Below are positions 1 to 8,619 of a stretch of DNA of 62,225 bases, piece by piece. The notes under the pieces were generated by a model. The model saw nothing but the letters and a program-made list of their open reading frames with translations, had not been told where the DNA came from and made no database searches. The translations under genes were made by a program, and so were the position numbers. Numbering within the stretch: position 1 is the stretch's first letter; the number at the start of each line of letters is the position of its first letter. Location of the stretch: positions 1 through 62,225 of the forward strand of contig NW_026971540.1 of the NCBI RefSeq assembly GCF_963678635.1, given 5' to 3'. Source of the DNA: Symsagittifera roscoffensis (taxonomy: Eukaryota; Xenacoelomorpha; Acoela; Convolutidae).

Positions 1-52
1 TCAGCAAAAGTGTTATGTTTTGCAAAAAAAAAAAAAAATACCGACCAAATAC
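1..52. other. Flank of copy A, repeated at 18796-18846
   Basis: This is sequence immediately outside the 3' LTR of copy A. It holds a run of 15 A and matches 18796-18846 apart from run length (14 A there). Two independent insertions would not share their flank, so the match shows A and B were copied together with flanking DNA. Confidence 0.8.
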
Positions 53-252
53 TGAGTTATGACCGAAGTGTATAACTCATAGAGTAATTTCGGATAGGGT
101 ACACCGTCTGCTCGTCACGCTATCTTATTTTCGGCCGGATAGATTCGTGCAACTTCTTAGTCTAATACCGATCCTAATCTTACTCTTATACTATCTAGTC
201 TCAGGTTGTTTAACTAGTCTCTGCTAGGCTCAATAGATCTAGGGTATACTGG

Positions 253-258
253 TTTATT
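253..258 (-). promoter_or_regulatory. Poly(A) signal AATAAA in LTR
   Basis: Minus strand reads AATAAA about 200 bp into the LTR, a normal position for the R-region signal. The right-hand LTR has the same hexamer (62011-62016). The 3' LTR of copy B reads AATATA (19047-19052), so that copy may terminate transcripts poorly. Confidence 0.5.
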
Positions 259-319
259 GCGGCTACTGAAGTACTCGGGAGAGTTCAACTAATTTCTAAG
301 TTAAATTCAAATCTCTCTG

Positions 320-347
320 GTGCTGAAATTACAAGTAATTTCAGCAC
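320..347. repeat. Perfect 13-bp inverted repeat with 2-nt loop in LTR
   Basis: GTGCTGAAATTAC, two bases, then its exact reverse complement. It is unchanged in all three LTRs (also 19114-19141 and 62078-62105). It lies upstream of the AATAAA on the element strand, so it falls in U3 or R. Its role is unknown; an RNA hairpin or a dimeric protein site are both possible. Confidence 0.85.
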
Positions 348-514
348 TTACAAATAAGTGGATTGTTAGTTAGATGGATCATGATTGGTTAATATTAAAT
401 ACTTTACATTGGTAAAATATCTAATTTATCCAATCATAAAATGTAGTTTAGATCAGGTTCCACCCATCCGGGTTTTACAGAGTTTTTTAGAATAGTTTTT
501 CTGCAATTCGAAAG

Positions 515-991
515 ATGGATGATGGACGTTGGTATTTGGCGAACATCTTATTTCTTCTGGGTTTTCTTATTAGAGAAGTCCCAGATTCAATCATTGTGTC
601 TTCTCAAGACAACGACTGGGTTTTCGCAACAAACTCAAATCTGATTTCAGAATGGTTGGCTATGTCAGGTTTTTCTGTTTCATTGGTGAGAACTTCTTTG
701 TGTTTGACCTTGTCTGGGAATGGCGTGGAGATTGTGCGTGGTGGGGATGCCTGGTTACTCGGATCTGTACGTATACTTGAACATCGAGGTGGTCATTGGT
801 CTAGTTCAATGAAGTCCTTTTCTGCGAAGTCAAGTCGTACTCTAAATCCTTTGAGTTGTGATTGTGGGCGGCATATTGATTGTAGTTGGCCATTCTTTCT
901 CGAGTGTAGTAGGGTCGTTTTGTCTTTGGATGTTCGTCCTTGGTGTTGTATTTTGATCTATGTATTGCATAATGTAATTTACATTTTATAA
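515..991 (+). CDS. Antisense ORF next to 3' LTR, 158 aa (doubtful)
   Basis: Starts with ATG in a fair context (AAAG before ATGG) 52 bp inside the 3' LTR and runs antisense to every other gene of the element. It has a hydrophobic N-terminal stretch at residues 10-20 and nine cysteines. I recognise no domain. The same ORF is at 19309-19785 in copy B with the same protein, but A and B are too similar overall for that to show selection. It may be a chance ORF or an antisense gene read from the LTR. Confidence 0.2.
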   Translation: MDDGRWYLANILFLLGFLIREVPDSIIVSSQDNDWVFATNSNLISEWLAMSGFSVSLVRTSLCLTLSGNGVEIVRGGDAWLLGSVRILEHRGGHWSSSMKSFSAKSSRTLNPLSCDCGRHIDCSWPFFLECSRVVLSLDVRPWCCILIYVLHNVIYIL

Positions 992-1076
992 AACTTTTAT
1001 TAGTTTAATATTTTTTAATTATGATTTTAGTTAGTTGTTTTCACAAAAGCTTTTTGTTTTAGTTCAGTTATTTTGA

Positions 1077-1201
1077 AGAGTTACTCACCCTTGAGTAGCT
1101 CTTATTAAAAATAGGAGTGTGGTCACAAAGCGTGGATGTAGCACGGTGGGTTAGGCCGGCTATAGAGCATGCTCAGGACGTCCTTCCTGGTGGGTTAGGC
1201 C
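1077..1201. repeat. Hairpin plus 13-bp direct repeat in 3' region
   Basis: AGAGTTACTC and GAGTAGCTCT (1077-1102) pair 9 of 10 bases around a 6-nt loop. GGTGGGTTAGGCC then occurs twice, 44 bp apart (1145-1157 and 1189-1201), the second framed by CCTGG/CCAGG. Copy B has the same block shifted by 18794. It is GC-richer than its surroundings, which suits a structured RNA element; this is inference. Confidence 0.5.
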
Positions 1202-1949
1202 AGGAGTGGGAGTATGATTGCATGCGGTTTTTGTGAGAGGTCCTGTTATGTGACAACGTTTTATGTTGGGTTTGTTGTGGTTTTTCTTATGTTTTGTTGG
1301 TTGTGTCCTTTTTTCAAAAATCAAATTGTTTGTGGTATGGGTTTGTCTTTCGACTTTTTTGTGTTTTATTATTTCTTTCTTAGACTTTATAATAGTCTTC
1401 AAAAGAATAAATTATCCAGTTTTAAACTGGGTTAATCCGGTTTGGGTACCGTTGGTTTCCTTTTCTTAGTCATGCTGTTATGCTATGTGTTGTGGTGTTT
1501 AGTAAGCTGCATTGGTTAGTTTTGTTTAGTATATAATTCCTTTCCAACCGGGTTAAAGGAAAGTTTGAAACGTGTTATCTTGTGTTAGAGTTATCGAGTG
1601 TGAAAGCTTGAAACTGAAATTCATTATTTTAAACAATTCTTCGTGGGCGAGCTGTGCGAGTGTGGATAGAATTCTTATGCGAGTGAATGAAAATATCAAA
1701 AGGTTAGTACTGATTTTGCTTCTTATGAATTTACTACATAGAATTTTAATTTTACTGCTAGTTGTTGGGGGAAATTAAGTTACAAATTTTCATCATTATT
1801 AGATTTACTGCTGGTGGGGGAAAAATTTATAAATTAATTTACTGCATTGGTATTATATTTATTTAATTGTTGGTGCAAAAAGTTAATAGGGTTTTAAACA
1901 GTTTTGAAGAAGTTTGCTATTTTTTATTTTTCTTTTGTGAATTTTTCAG

Positions 1950-2000
1950 ATGATCGTTGGATGAAGGCTAAAATTCTAAAGAAAACATGGATAAAGAATG
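1950..2000 (+). other. Candidate antisense exon (51 nt)
   Basis: On the plus strand a long T-rich tract ending TTTTTCAG precedes 1950, and 2001 starts GTGAGT. Both borders fit animal splice consensus. The stretch is open in one frame. Together with the 158-codon ORF it hints at antisense transcription, but AT-rich DNA produces such sites by chance. Confidence 0.2.
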
Positions 2001-2045
2001 GTGAGTTTCTAATGTTTGAATTAATTAGTAATATGTATAATTCAT

Positions 2046-2054
2046 ACTTACCTG
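2046..2054 (-). promoter_or_regulatory. Consensus 5' splice site after the 602-aa ORF
   Basis: The minus strand reads CAG|GTAAGT directly after the UAA of the 602-codon ORF, a full match to the U1 consensus. Copy B keeps it (20840-20848). The 354-codon ORF also ends in a donor-like CACAG|GTAACC. This suggests spliced transcripts, but no acceptor can be fixed by eye. Confidence 0.4.
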
Positions 2055-3863
2055 TTAGTCGTCGGGGAAGAAACCGTGGGGAAAAATGTCGTGAATGAGA
2101 TCTGAAGTTGTTAGTAGTTTGGCTAATATGCGGATGATATTTTTAGTTTGAAGCAGTGGCCAAAGCAATTGAAGTGCCTTAATTGTGGTTAGTTCTTCAG
2201 TGCCAACTGCAAATTCATAAGGTGTGTTTTGGATTAGATTATATAATTTGTGGTTGAATTTAGTGTTATGGATGAATTCTAAAATGGGGATTTCTATAGG
2301 TTGTACAAACTCGTGTGGGATGAGGAAGGGTCGGGATTCTTCTGCGTTGAAGGTCTTGGTGATGGGACAAAAGATATACATTTGGGTTATGGAATCATAA
2401 TTTCGAAGAATACCATGAAGGTTAGTATCTTTAATGCAATATGTGAAGTTAAGAAAGAATGGTGAGGTGTATTTGGAATTGATGAATTGAAAACGATGGT
2501 GTGGTTGTCTGGAGGGAGTGTGTAGGTCAAAGTGATTTTGGATGAAACGATAATAAGTATATGTGTGTGTTTGTTTAGTGCGCAACATAATATCGTGTGA
2601 GCAGTGCAAATCTCTTTCATGTGGTGCAAGGAAATGAAAGGTTAGTGAAAATATTTGGAAGCGTTCTTTAAAACTTTCGTAGGCTTGCGTGTCTGTTAGT
2701 GCTTCTGAGATAATGTGGCCAAACTTGCGATCGAAGATATTTAGTGTAAATACATATGGTGTTTTAATGAAAAATTTCTCGGTGATTTGTGGGTTAGCGA
2801 AGCGATCGTCGTCTAAGAATTGATCTTGGTTAGTTCTGATGATGTTATGGTCGTAATATTCTAGTGTATATTCATTAGCTCGGGGTGCAGTGTGTGTTTT
2901 TAGTGATTTTTTGTATCCAATGTAAGTAAATTGTCTAGGTGTTAGTGGTGTAGTGAGTCGATATAGCATGTCCATATTTCGTTCTATATCGATATGAGTG
3001 TTAGATAAAGGTAAGCAAAGGGGATTTGTAAAATGATAATATGAGGTCCAAGGAAGGGTAGGCATTAAAACGTATTCGTCTACAAAGTTACGTGTCTCGT
3101 TAGTGTCATGAGGGGTGTTTAAGGTGTATTGTGGAAATGAGGGTAAGGTGATAGCTAAAAATTCTTTTGTGTTAGTGTGTTGTGGATGGTTGATGTATTC
3201 ACGGGCTGTTCCTGGTTTCGCTGGGAAAGGATGGTTGGGGAACTTCCTTTTAAAAGTGCGGTAAGCTCTATTAGTGCTGAGTGAAGATACAGTAGTTGTG
3301 GATGATGGTGCTAATGAATCAGTATAAATTGAAGAGGGTGTAGGGGTAGGAGGGTTGGATGAATCTATTGTGGATGAGATTTGGTTTATGGTTGGGGTGT
3401 CAAGGTGATAGGATTGTTGTTGTAAGGTAATGAAATTATCTAGTTCTGGGGAGATTCGGGGGGTGTCTGAAGAATGAGATGATTGGTTTGAGTGAAGTGA
3501 GGAGTAGGTTGGAGTGACTTGGGAAGCGTAAGAGGGTGTAGAATTGGTTGGGTCAGCGTTATTTGGTAGTATGGGTTGAAAAGGGGGTTGGGAAAAATTT
3601 AAGGGATTGGTGTGAAAATTATTTGATGGAGATGGTTCGGAGTCGGCAAATTCATCGGGGGTTTCAATATTCGGGTTATTGAGTTGTGAGATGGAGTATA
3701 AAACTGAGATGTGTGAGTTAGTATCGGAATTCATGCCGGATGTTACATTACTGGATGGGAAATCGGGTGGCGGAAAAGCAAAAAGTGGTATTATTGGGAT
3801 TGGAGTGGTGAGGTTGGTTGGGTGGGAATTTGATCGGTGTAGGGATCCAAGTTGTCGGCTCAC
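2055..3863 (-). CDS. 602-aa accessory protein of unknown function, copy A
   Basis: The last gene before the 3' region. Residues 1-200 are rich in Pro, Ser, Thr and Asn and look disordered. From about residue 200 a globular part follows with many aromatic and His residues. There is no signal peptide or membrane segment. I recognise no family. In copy A the first codon is GTG; copy B has ATG at the same place (22657), so the start appears mutated in A. The first codon overlaps the stop of the membrane-anchor ORF by four bases (AUGA in B, GUGA in A), an arrangement used for stop-restart translation in some RNA viruses. A few amino-acid changes separate A and B, and both frames are open throughout. 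Confidence 0.7.
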   Translation of the reverse strand: MSRQLGSLHRSNSHPTNLTTPIPIIPLFAFPPPDFPSSNVTSGMNSDTNSHISVLYSISQLNNPNIETPDEFADSEPSPSNNFHTNPLNFSQPPFQPILPNNADPTNSTPSYASQVTPTYSSLHSNQSSHSSDTPRISPELDNFITLQQQSYHLDTPTINQISSTIDSSNPPTPTPSSIYTDSLAPSSTTTVSSLSTNRAYRTFKRKFPNHPFPAKPGTAREYINHPQHTNTKEFLAITLPSFPQYTLNTPHDTNETRNFVDEYVLMPTLPWTSYYHFTNPLCLPLSNTHIDIERNMDMLYRLTTPLTPRQFTYIGYKKSLKTHTAPRANEYTLEYYDHNIIRTNQDQFLDDDRFANPQITEKFFIKTPYVFTLNIFDRKFGHIISEALTDTQAYESFKERFQIFSLTFHFLAPHERDLHCSHDIMLRTKQTHTYTYYRFIQNHFDLHTPSRQPHHRFQFINSKYTSPFFLNFTYCIKDTNLHGILRNYDSITQMYIFCPITKTFNAEESRPFLIPHEFVQPIEIPILEFIHNTKFNHKLYNLIQNTPYEFAVGTEELTTIKALQLLWPLLQTKNIIRILAKLLTTSDLIHDIFPHGFFPDD

Positions 3864-4468
3864 CGTGGGCTAAAAAAATTATTATTTTGAGACTGAAAAG
3901 CGGTGGTATGGGGTTGTTCTATAATTTGTTCATAAGTATTTTCATCTTGTGAGTGGTGTGGCATTATATGTTGGATGGGACTTTGTGATATGGTTGGTCT
4001 AAAATTATTATGTGTTATGGCTAAATTTCGAAAATTACGTGGGACTAGGGATAATGGATGGTTATGTGGTAGGGGTGGTAACTGTGGTGCTGTTGGTGTT
4101 GTGTCTGCATTGTTATGTTCTTCGTCGTATGTGTTCTGTCTTGTTGCTATTTTTGTGTTATATTCTTTTATTTGTGCGTCTAAAAGAATTTTGTTTATAG
4201 ATGTAGAAAATATTCCAAAAAATCCTGCAAATAGTATGCGTGCTACACTTGCTTGTCGATTGACTTGTGTGTGTATAGCACATGTGTTATAGATTCCTTT
4301 TAAGAGTGAAAAAAGAAATCCAATAAAGTTAAACATTGCGTATAAAATAGTTAGTTTTTCTAAGATGTAGTAGGGCCATCCTAGAAAATCAAGAATTTCA
4401 TTCTTGAGTGTAACAAAGCTAAAAAATATTGATAGGTGATATATCTTGGGGACGGTATTTTTCACCGT
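3860..4468 (-). CDS. Env C-terminal membrane-anchor ORF, copy A
   Basis: Open frame of ~203 codons with no ATG at its start; the first usable codon is GTG (4465). It overlaps the end of the env ectodomain frame by ~47 nt and is offset from it by one base. The N-terminal third has hydrophobic stretches (around FFSFV, ILYAMFNFIGFLF and ILFAGFFGIF); the rest is a hydrophilic tail with Pro, His and Gln. The ectodomain frame ends without any transmembrane segment, so this frame is probably the missing anchor and cytoplasmic tail. The frames meet at a run of six T on the element strand (4421-4426). Frameshifting, splicing or an old frameshift mutation shared by both copies could explain it. Confidence 0.6.
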   Translation of the reverse strand, partial: TVKNTVPKIYHLSIFFSFVTLKNEILDFLGWPYYILEKLTILYAMFNFIGFLFSLLKGIYNTCAIHTQVNRQASVARILFAGFFGIFSTSINKILLDAQIKEYNTKIATRQNTYDEEHNNADTTPTAPQLPPLPHNHPLSLVPRNFRNLAITHNNFRPTISQSPIQHIMPHHSQDENTYEQIIEQPHTTAFQSQNNNFFSPR

Positions 4469-6476
4469 TTAGATATATATAATCTTTAATGTCTTTAAAA
4501 TATCCGCTATAGTCTTGCGTATAGATGTCTGCAAATCCTGCGGTTTCGGCAAGTTTGCGTAAGTTTTGGTCAATTGATTGTCTTTGTATTGTGTCCATTT
4601 GTGTTAATAATTCCTGGAATTGTTGTGTTCTAATGTGATGTTGAATATCTGATTTTGAGTATATTCCTATTGATTGTAAGTCTATATTTGGGTTTCGAGC
4701 GATAGTGCGAATGCTTTCTGGTGAAAATTTTTTGAGTGATTGCATTAATGTGGGATATGGGGTGAGAAGGTAATATTTATCTTCATCAGGGTTTAGTTGT
4801 ACTACGTTGTGGCTATTTTCTGATCCACATGGAACTGCGGTATCCCAGAAATAGGTTCTTCGTGAAAGTGTGTCAACGAAATGTACTTTATTCTTATAAA
4901 AGATAGGGATTCTTTTATAACATCGTTTATCTTCAAAAACGTATAGTGGTGATACTTTTTTAGTACAAGTATAAAACCATAAGATGTTTCCTTCATAGTC
5001 TAAAAAATTTGATCTATTTCCTGATAGTAAATATCCTGCGTAGGGTATTTTTAATACTGCTAGTGCAAGTGATTGTAATATTTGTGTTCTCTCTAATTCG
5101 CATAGTTGGTGTAATGTTTCTAATTCGGAGAGTGACATTTCTTGAAAAATTCGGCTAATCGTGTAGTCTAGTTTCATATCTAAGTGAATATCATAGTGGA
5201 TATTACCAAAATATGTATTATTCATTAGTGATAGTTCTTGTAAACGTGTGCTTTGATCGTTTTGGGGTTTTAAATGTCCACCAGGTTGACCTGTATTCTT
5301 TTGAAAATTAACTGGTATATATGATGTTCCTTCGTTTAGGGGGTGACTTGTGGCGTATGGGTCGACTTTTATTTTTCCAGTGGTCATGTCGAATCCATTT
5401 TCGTATTCAACTAATATTTCAGAGTATTGTGTTTTGTGAAGTGGGTTTCTGTATTTACATGCAAGTTCTGTTTCTTGATATATTTGAAAACGTGTTAATT
5501 TATTTTCTATATTATGAATGTTTCGAAAATTTGAACTTATTTTGCGTAATGGATTTACATGTTCATATGGTATTGATTGTAAAAAATATTTTTCGTGAAA
5601 TTTTATCATACGAGCGTGTATTTTTGCTACTTGAAATGTTGTACATGTGTCTTCGGAGAACCAAACAATTGTTGCTTGTGTTCTGGTTGTAGGGTCGCAA
5701 TAACCTTGGTCGTTTTTACAAGGTAATCTAATTCCTTGGTAAATCATTGTGTTGTCTGATAAATCTCGTGTGAGTTGTATTTTTTCGAGTTGTATTTTCC
5801 AATCGAAAAACATTATTTCTTGGTATCCTTTATTTTTTGTGTCTGCTTTGCAGTTTGATGGGTCATTTATACCAATGTGTGGTATCCAGTGTTTATCGTG
5901 TATGTCATAGGTTAATCGTCCGTGTGCGCCGTTGTATGGGTATTTTTCATCTAATTTTATCTGTCCTTGATATCTTTCAAGTTCTGCTTGATGTACAGAA
6001 TCTGAAAAAACTTGGAAATATACTAAATTTCTATCTGTGTTTTTATTTTTGGTGATGTTTAGTCGGAGTAACTCGTTTTTACAATCTTCGGGATTGAGAT
6101 GTAAAAGTCGTTCTATATTACTCTGGTAGAATGATTCATGGTCAAGTCGGTTTTTATTTCCGTTTGAGACTTGTGAACAATGTACTTTCTTTTCAGAAAA
6201 TGTTGCTGTGAATTTATATCCTATAACTGTAGTTGCTCGGGCTTTTGAATAAAGTGTTGCTATGACATTTGTAGTTTCTATGGCTTGGGGTTCTGTTTCG
6301 CACTGTGATACTTAATTTATTGCATACTTGTGTAGTGTTTTTTGTTCGTTTTCTTCACAATCGTAATGTGTTACTAATAAATCTTGGGGTCCTGTGCGGG
6401 GAGAAGGGTTTATGTTTTGATTTGAGATTACTAGAAAAAGGAGTTGGAGAAAAATTAATAATTTTAGAATATACAT
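4419..6476 (-). CDS. env: Envelope glycoprotein-like ORF, copy A (in-frame UAA at codon 55)
   Basis: The ATG at 6476 opens a signal peptide (MYILKLLIFLQLLFLVIS). After 54 codons there is a UAA (6312-6314), then the same frame is open for 630 codons. The later part has paired cysteines, a run with CELERTQILQSLALAVLK, then GNRS, a CYKRIPI block, a FVD...SRRT block and a PC pair. This layout resembles the ectodomain of class III fusion glycoproteins of the chuvirus/herpesvirus gB type; that call rests on remembered family pattern, not a search. Such proteins mediate membrane fusion on enveloped particles. The UAA is also in copy B, so it predates the duplication or is bypassed. Copy A has no other stop, while B has two more. 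The anchor follows in another frame (3860-4468). Confidence 0.6.
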
Positions 6477-6612
6477 GTGTATGATAATCCTGAGTATGGG
6501 TTATAAAATGTGATGTAACCAATTGTGTTTTTGGTATATCTGTCGTATTTATATATTATTTCAGTGGTTATAAATGGTGGTGGTAGTGATTGAGCTGTTA
6601 TGTTTGGTGGGT

Positions 6613-7602
6613 TTAATGGGTAGGGATGGATGGTTGAGTAATGTTGTTTAATTTAACTGTAATTTCAAACTTTAATTGTAAACTGTTTTGTTGAAGTATT
6701 TGGATATTGTGATCACGGATATCGTCGTGAATGTCTTGTCGGTATTGTAATCTATTAAGTGCCCAGTTGTGGAGGCGATTACTTTCTAGATGTTGTCCAA
6801 ATAATGGTGGAGGGGCTGTAAATGTATTCCAATCTAGTCTTAAAGGGATATTTGTTGATGATTGTTCTCGATATCTGGCGTCGAGATTATTTGGAAAATT
6901 CAAGTTAAAAGGTGGTGGTGAAATCTGGCTTATTGATGGTGTTGATGGTAGTGATAATGTTTCTGGTAGTGATGAGGATGTTGTTGTATCCGTAGAAATA
7001 TCTATTGGATCATTGACTAAATTTAATTCACCTTGTGTAAATGAATGTGTTGTCCAATATGGTAGTCGTGATGCCTGGTTTGGGGGGTTAAAGGGATTTT
7101 CACGTATTTGTTCAGATGTTGGTGTTGAACCTAAGTAATCTGATGGTAGGCTTGAGGTGCTACGTTGTGAAAGAAGCGTAGGGGTTTCTGGTAATATACC
7201 AATGGGGTTTTCTGGAGTGTTTTGTGATGGGGATTGAGGTATATCAAAATGAACTCGGGGAGTTAGAAAATTCTTGTTCCGTCGAGGATGTATAATTTGT
7301 CTATTTATTTCGACTGTATTTTGGTTTTGACTAGGATTTCTTATTCTATTTAATTCTTGTGGTAGTGTTGGGTATAAGTTATATGTTGGTTCGCTTAGAG
7401 GTGCTTGTCGTTGAGCTGGTTCTAGTGGTTCTGATAAACGAGCGTGTCGTTCTTCAAAAGTGTATGGGTTATCTTGAAAGGAAATTCGTGTTGATGTTTG
7501 AGGATTATTGGTAGTTGAAGGTGTTGTTGGGTTATCTTGGGATGATGTCGGTGAAGACTGACTTGGTGACTTTTGGGTAGCAATTTTTGATAGCTGTTTG
7601 GT
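6613..7602 (-). pseudogene. ATG-less Pro/Ser/Thr-rich ORF, copy A (frameshifted)
   Basis: Open from the stop at 7603-7605 to 6613, 330 codons. It corresponds to the 378-codon frame of copy B (25258-26391), which runs to the env start. In A a 5-bp duplication (GGATG repeated near 6630) shifts the frame and ends it early. I find no methionine codon in the frame, so translation would need splicing onto an upstream start or a frameshift. The composition is disordered (Pro, Ser, Thr, Asn, Gln), with a short structured region near the end (DWNTFTAPPPLFGQHL). No domain is recognised. Confidence 0.5.
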
Positions 7603-7622
7603 CTATTCTTTTAGTGAAAAAG

Positions 7623-7799
7623 TTAATGTTTATTAAAGTATTCTTCTAAGAAAAGAATTAGGAGGATTGTTGCTAGAGCGAATGTGATGATTGCTTTCTT
7701 TATACATTTGCATATAGTCAAAATGAGGGATGATAGAAATGTTATGAAAATTACAAATAGTAGAAAAATATCAGTTCTACTGAAAATAGTTCGTATCAT
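7623..7799 (-). CDS. Small hydrophobic ORF 2, 58 aa, copy A
   Basis: ATG at 7799, stop at 7623. It has two predicted membrane-spanning stretches (around FLLFVIFITFLSSLILTI and AIITFALATILLILFL) with a Cys/Lys-rich turn between them. It starts 10 nt after the end of the 71-aa hydrophobic ORF. A hairpin of two membrane segments is what viroporins look like, but AT-rich DNA readily gives hydrophobic ORFs. In copy B one missing base breaks it. Confidence 0.35.
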   Translation of the reverse strand: MIRTIFSRTDIFLLFVIFITFLSSLILTICKCIKKAIITFALATILLILFLEEYFNKH

Positions 7800-7809
7800 T
7801 TAGACAATT

Positions 7810-8025
7810 TTATAAATCGTACCTGTGGATATAATCAAGGGTTTTTGAAAGTTGGAGAAATAGTTCGAATATAGTGTAGAAAATTAAAAAAATATTACAA
7901 AAAATGATTAAGAGTATTAGAAAAGATTCAAGGATATCAAAAAGAAATATTATGAAAGTTTCAAGTATCGTAAAAAATTGTTTGAGGTTTGTGATAATTT
8001 TAGTGACTGTTTGATAGAAGAGCAT
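7810..8025 (-). CDS. Small hydrophobic ORF 1, 71 aa, copy A
   Basis: ATG at 8025. Residues ~18-60 are almost all Phe, Ile and Leu, enough for two membrane passes; the C-terminus is polar. It lies between pol and the ATG-less ORF. In copy B a single substitution makes a stop at codon 47. A real small membrane protein and a chance AT-rich ORF are both possible. Confidence 0.3.
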   Translation of the reverse strand: MLFYQTVTKIITNLKQFFTILETFIIFLFDILESFLILLIIFCNIFLIFYTIFELFLQLSKTLDYIHRYDL

Positions 8026-8619
8026 TTAAGAAATGGCTTCGTGATCGAATATTTTTTGTTGTTTGGGGCAATTTTTAAGTGTGGTCGGATTATTTATTAG
8101 TTTTTTGACAAGTGGGTTGAGTTTCGTAAAAAATTGTTGGGGGCAATTTTTATGGCGATCGGGAGGTCTTCTTTGTCTTTATTTTCATTTGTCAAATGAT
8201 CTGGGGTATTTTTGAGGTTTTTATACTTTAGGCTAAATAAAATGGTCGTTCTTTTACTTTAGGCTAATTTAACATATTTGTTTGGGGGGTATTTGAGGGC
8301 TGAGTTGGGGAAATATTGTTGATCTTTGGTTTATTAGATAAGGGAGGGTTATGATATTATGGTGATATTTATTTTAGTTGTCAAGTTGGAGTGGTTTGCT
8401 TATTTTTGACCTGGAGGTCGTAGAGTTATAGTTATAGATATGCCTGGAGTTTAATATTTTTCGTCTAGTTGGTTTGTGTTAAAGTTATAGAAGGTGACGG
8501 ATTGGATGAATCCTATTGGCTAATTTTGAACTAGAATCGCTGCGTGTTTATCAGCATGTTATCTTGAAAAATGAAATTGTGAAATGTTTCAGAGGTGCAA
8601 AGATTTTTAAATGTAGAAT
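8026..8619. other. Non-coding stretch between pol and the small ORFs, copy A
   Basis: About 590 bp with no useful ORF on the element strand. The sequence ATCCTATTGGC near 8510 is the intact version of the site where the giant element inserted in copy B, and shows the target before insertion. TTTACTTTAGGCTAA-like motifs occur twice near 8225-8270. Confidence 0.6.

Larger units (their letters stand above)
53..462 (-). repeat. 3' LTR of copy A (410 bp)
   Basis: The boundary is set by comparison with 18847-19256 and 61811-62220. All three are 410 bp, start TGAG and end TTCCA on the plus strand (TG...CA), and diverge from one another outside these limits. A differs from the right-hand LTR at only about two positions. 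It contains a poly(A) signal (253-258), a perfect inverted repeat (320-347), and an outer TGATTGG/CCAATCA inverted pair around 388-436. Confidence 0.9.
463..2054. other. 3' region of copy A between last ORF and LTR
   Basis: About 1.6 kb without a convincing sense gene. On the element strand only short open stretches occur; one frame across about 600-960 is open except for a single stop. On the plus strand a 158-codon ORF (515-991) begins just inside the LTR, and a 51-nt stretch (1950-2000) has good plus-strand splice borders. A short GC-richer segment with a hairpin and a direct repeat lies at 1077-1201. The purine-rich stretch next to the LTR (minus strand ...CCCGGATGGG before TGGAACC) is a weak polypurine-tract candidate. 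The region is nearly identical in copy B (19257-20848). Confidence 0.6.

Noticed and set aside
2055-8025. Maverick/Polinton-type DNA virus genes for the extra ORFs
   Set aside because: No DNA polymerase B, packaging ATPase or capsid motif is visible, and the LTRs and RT define a retroelement.
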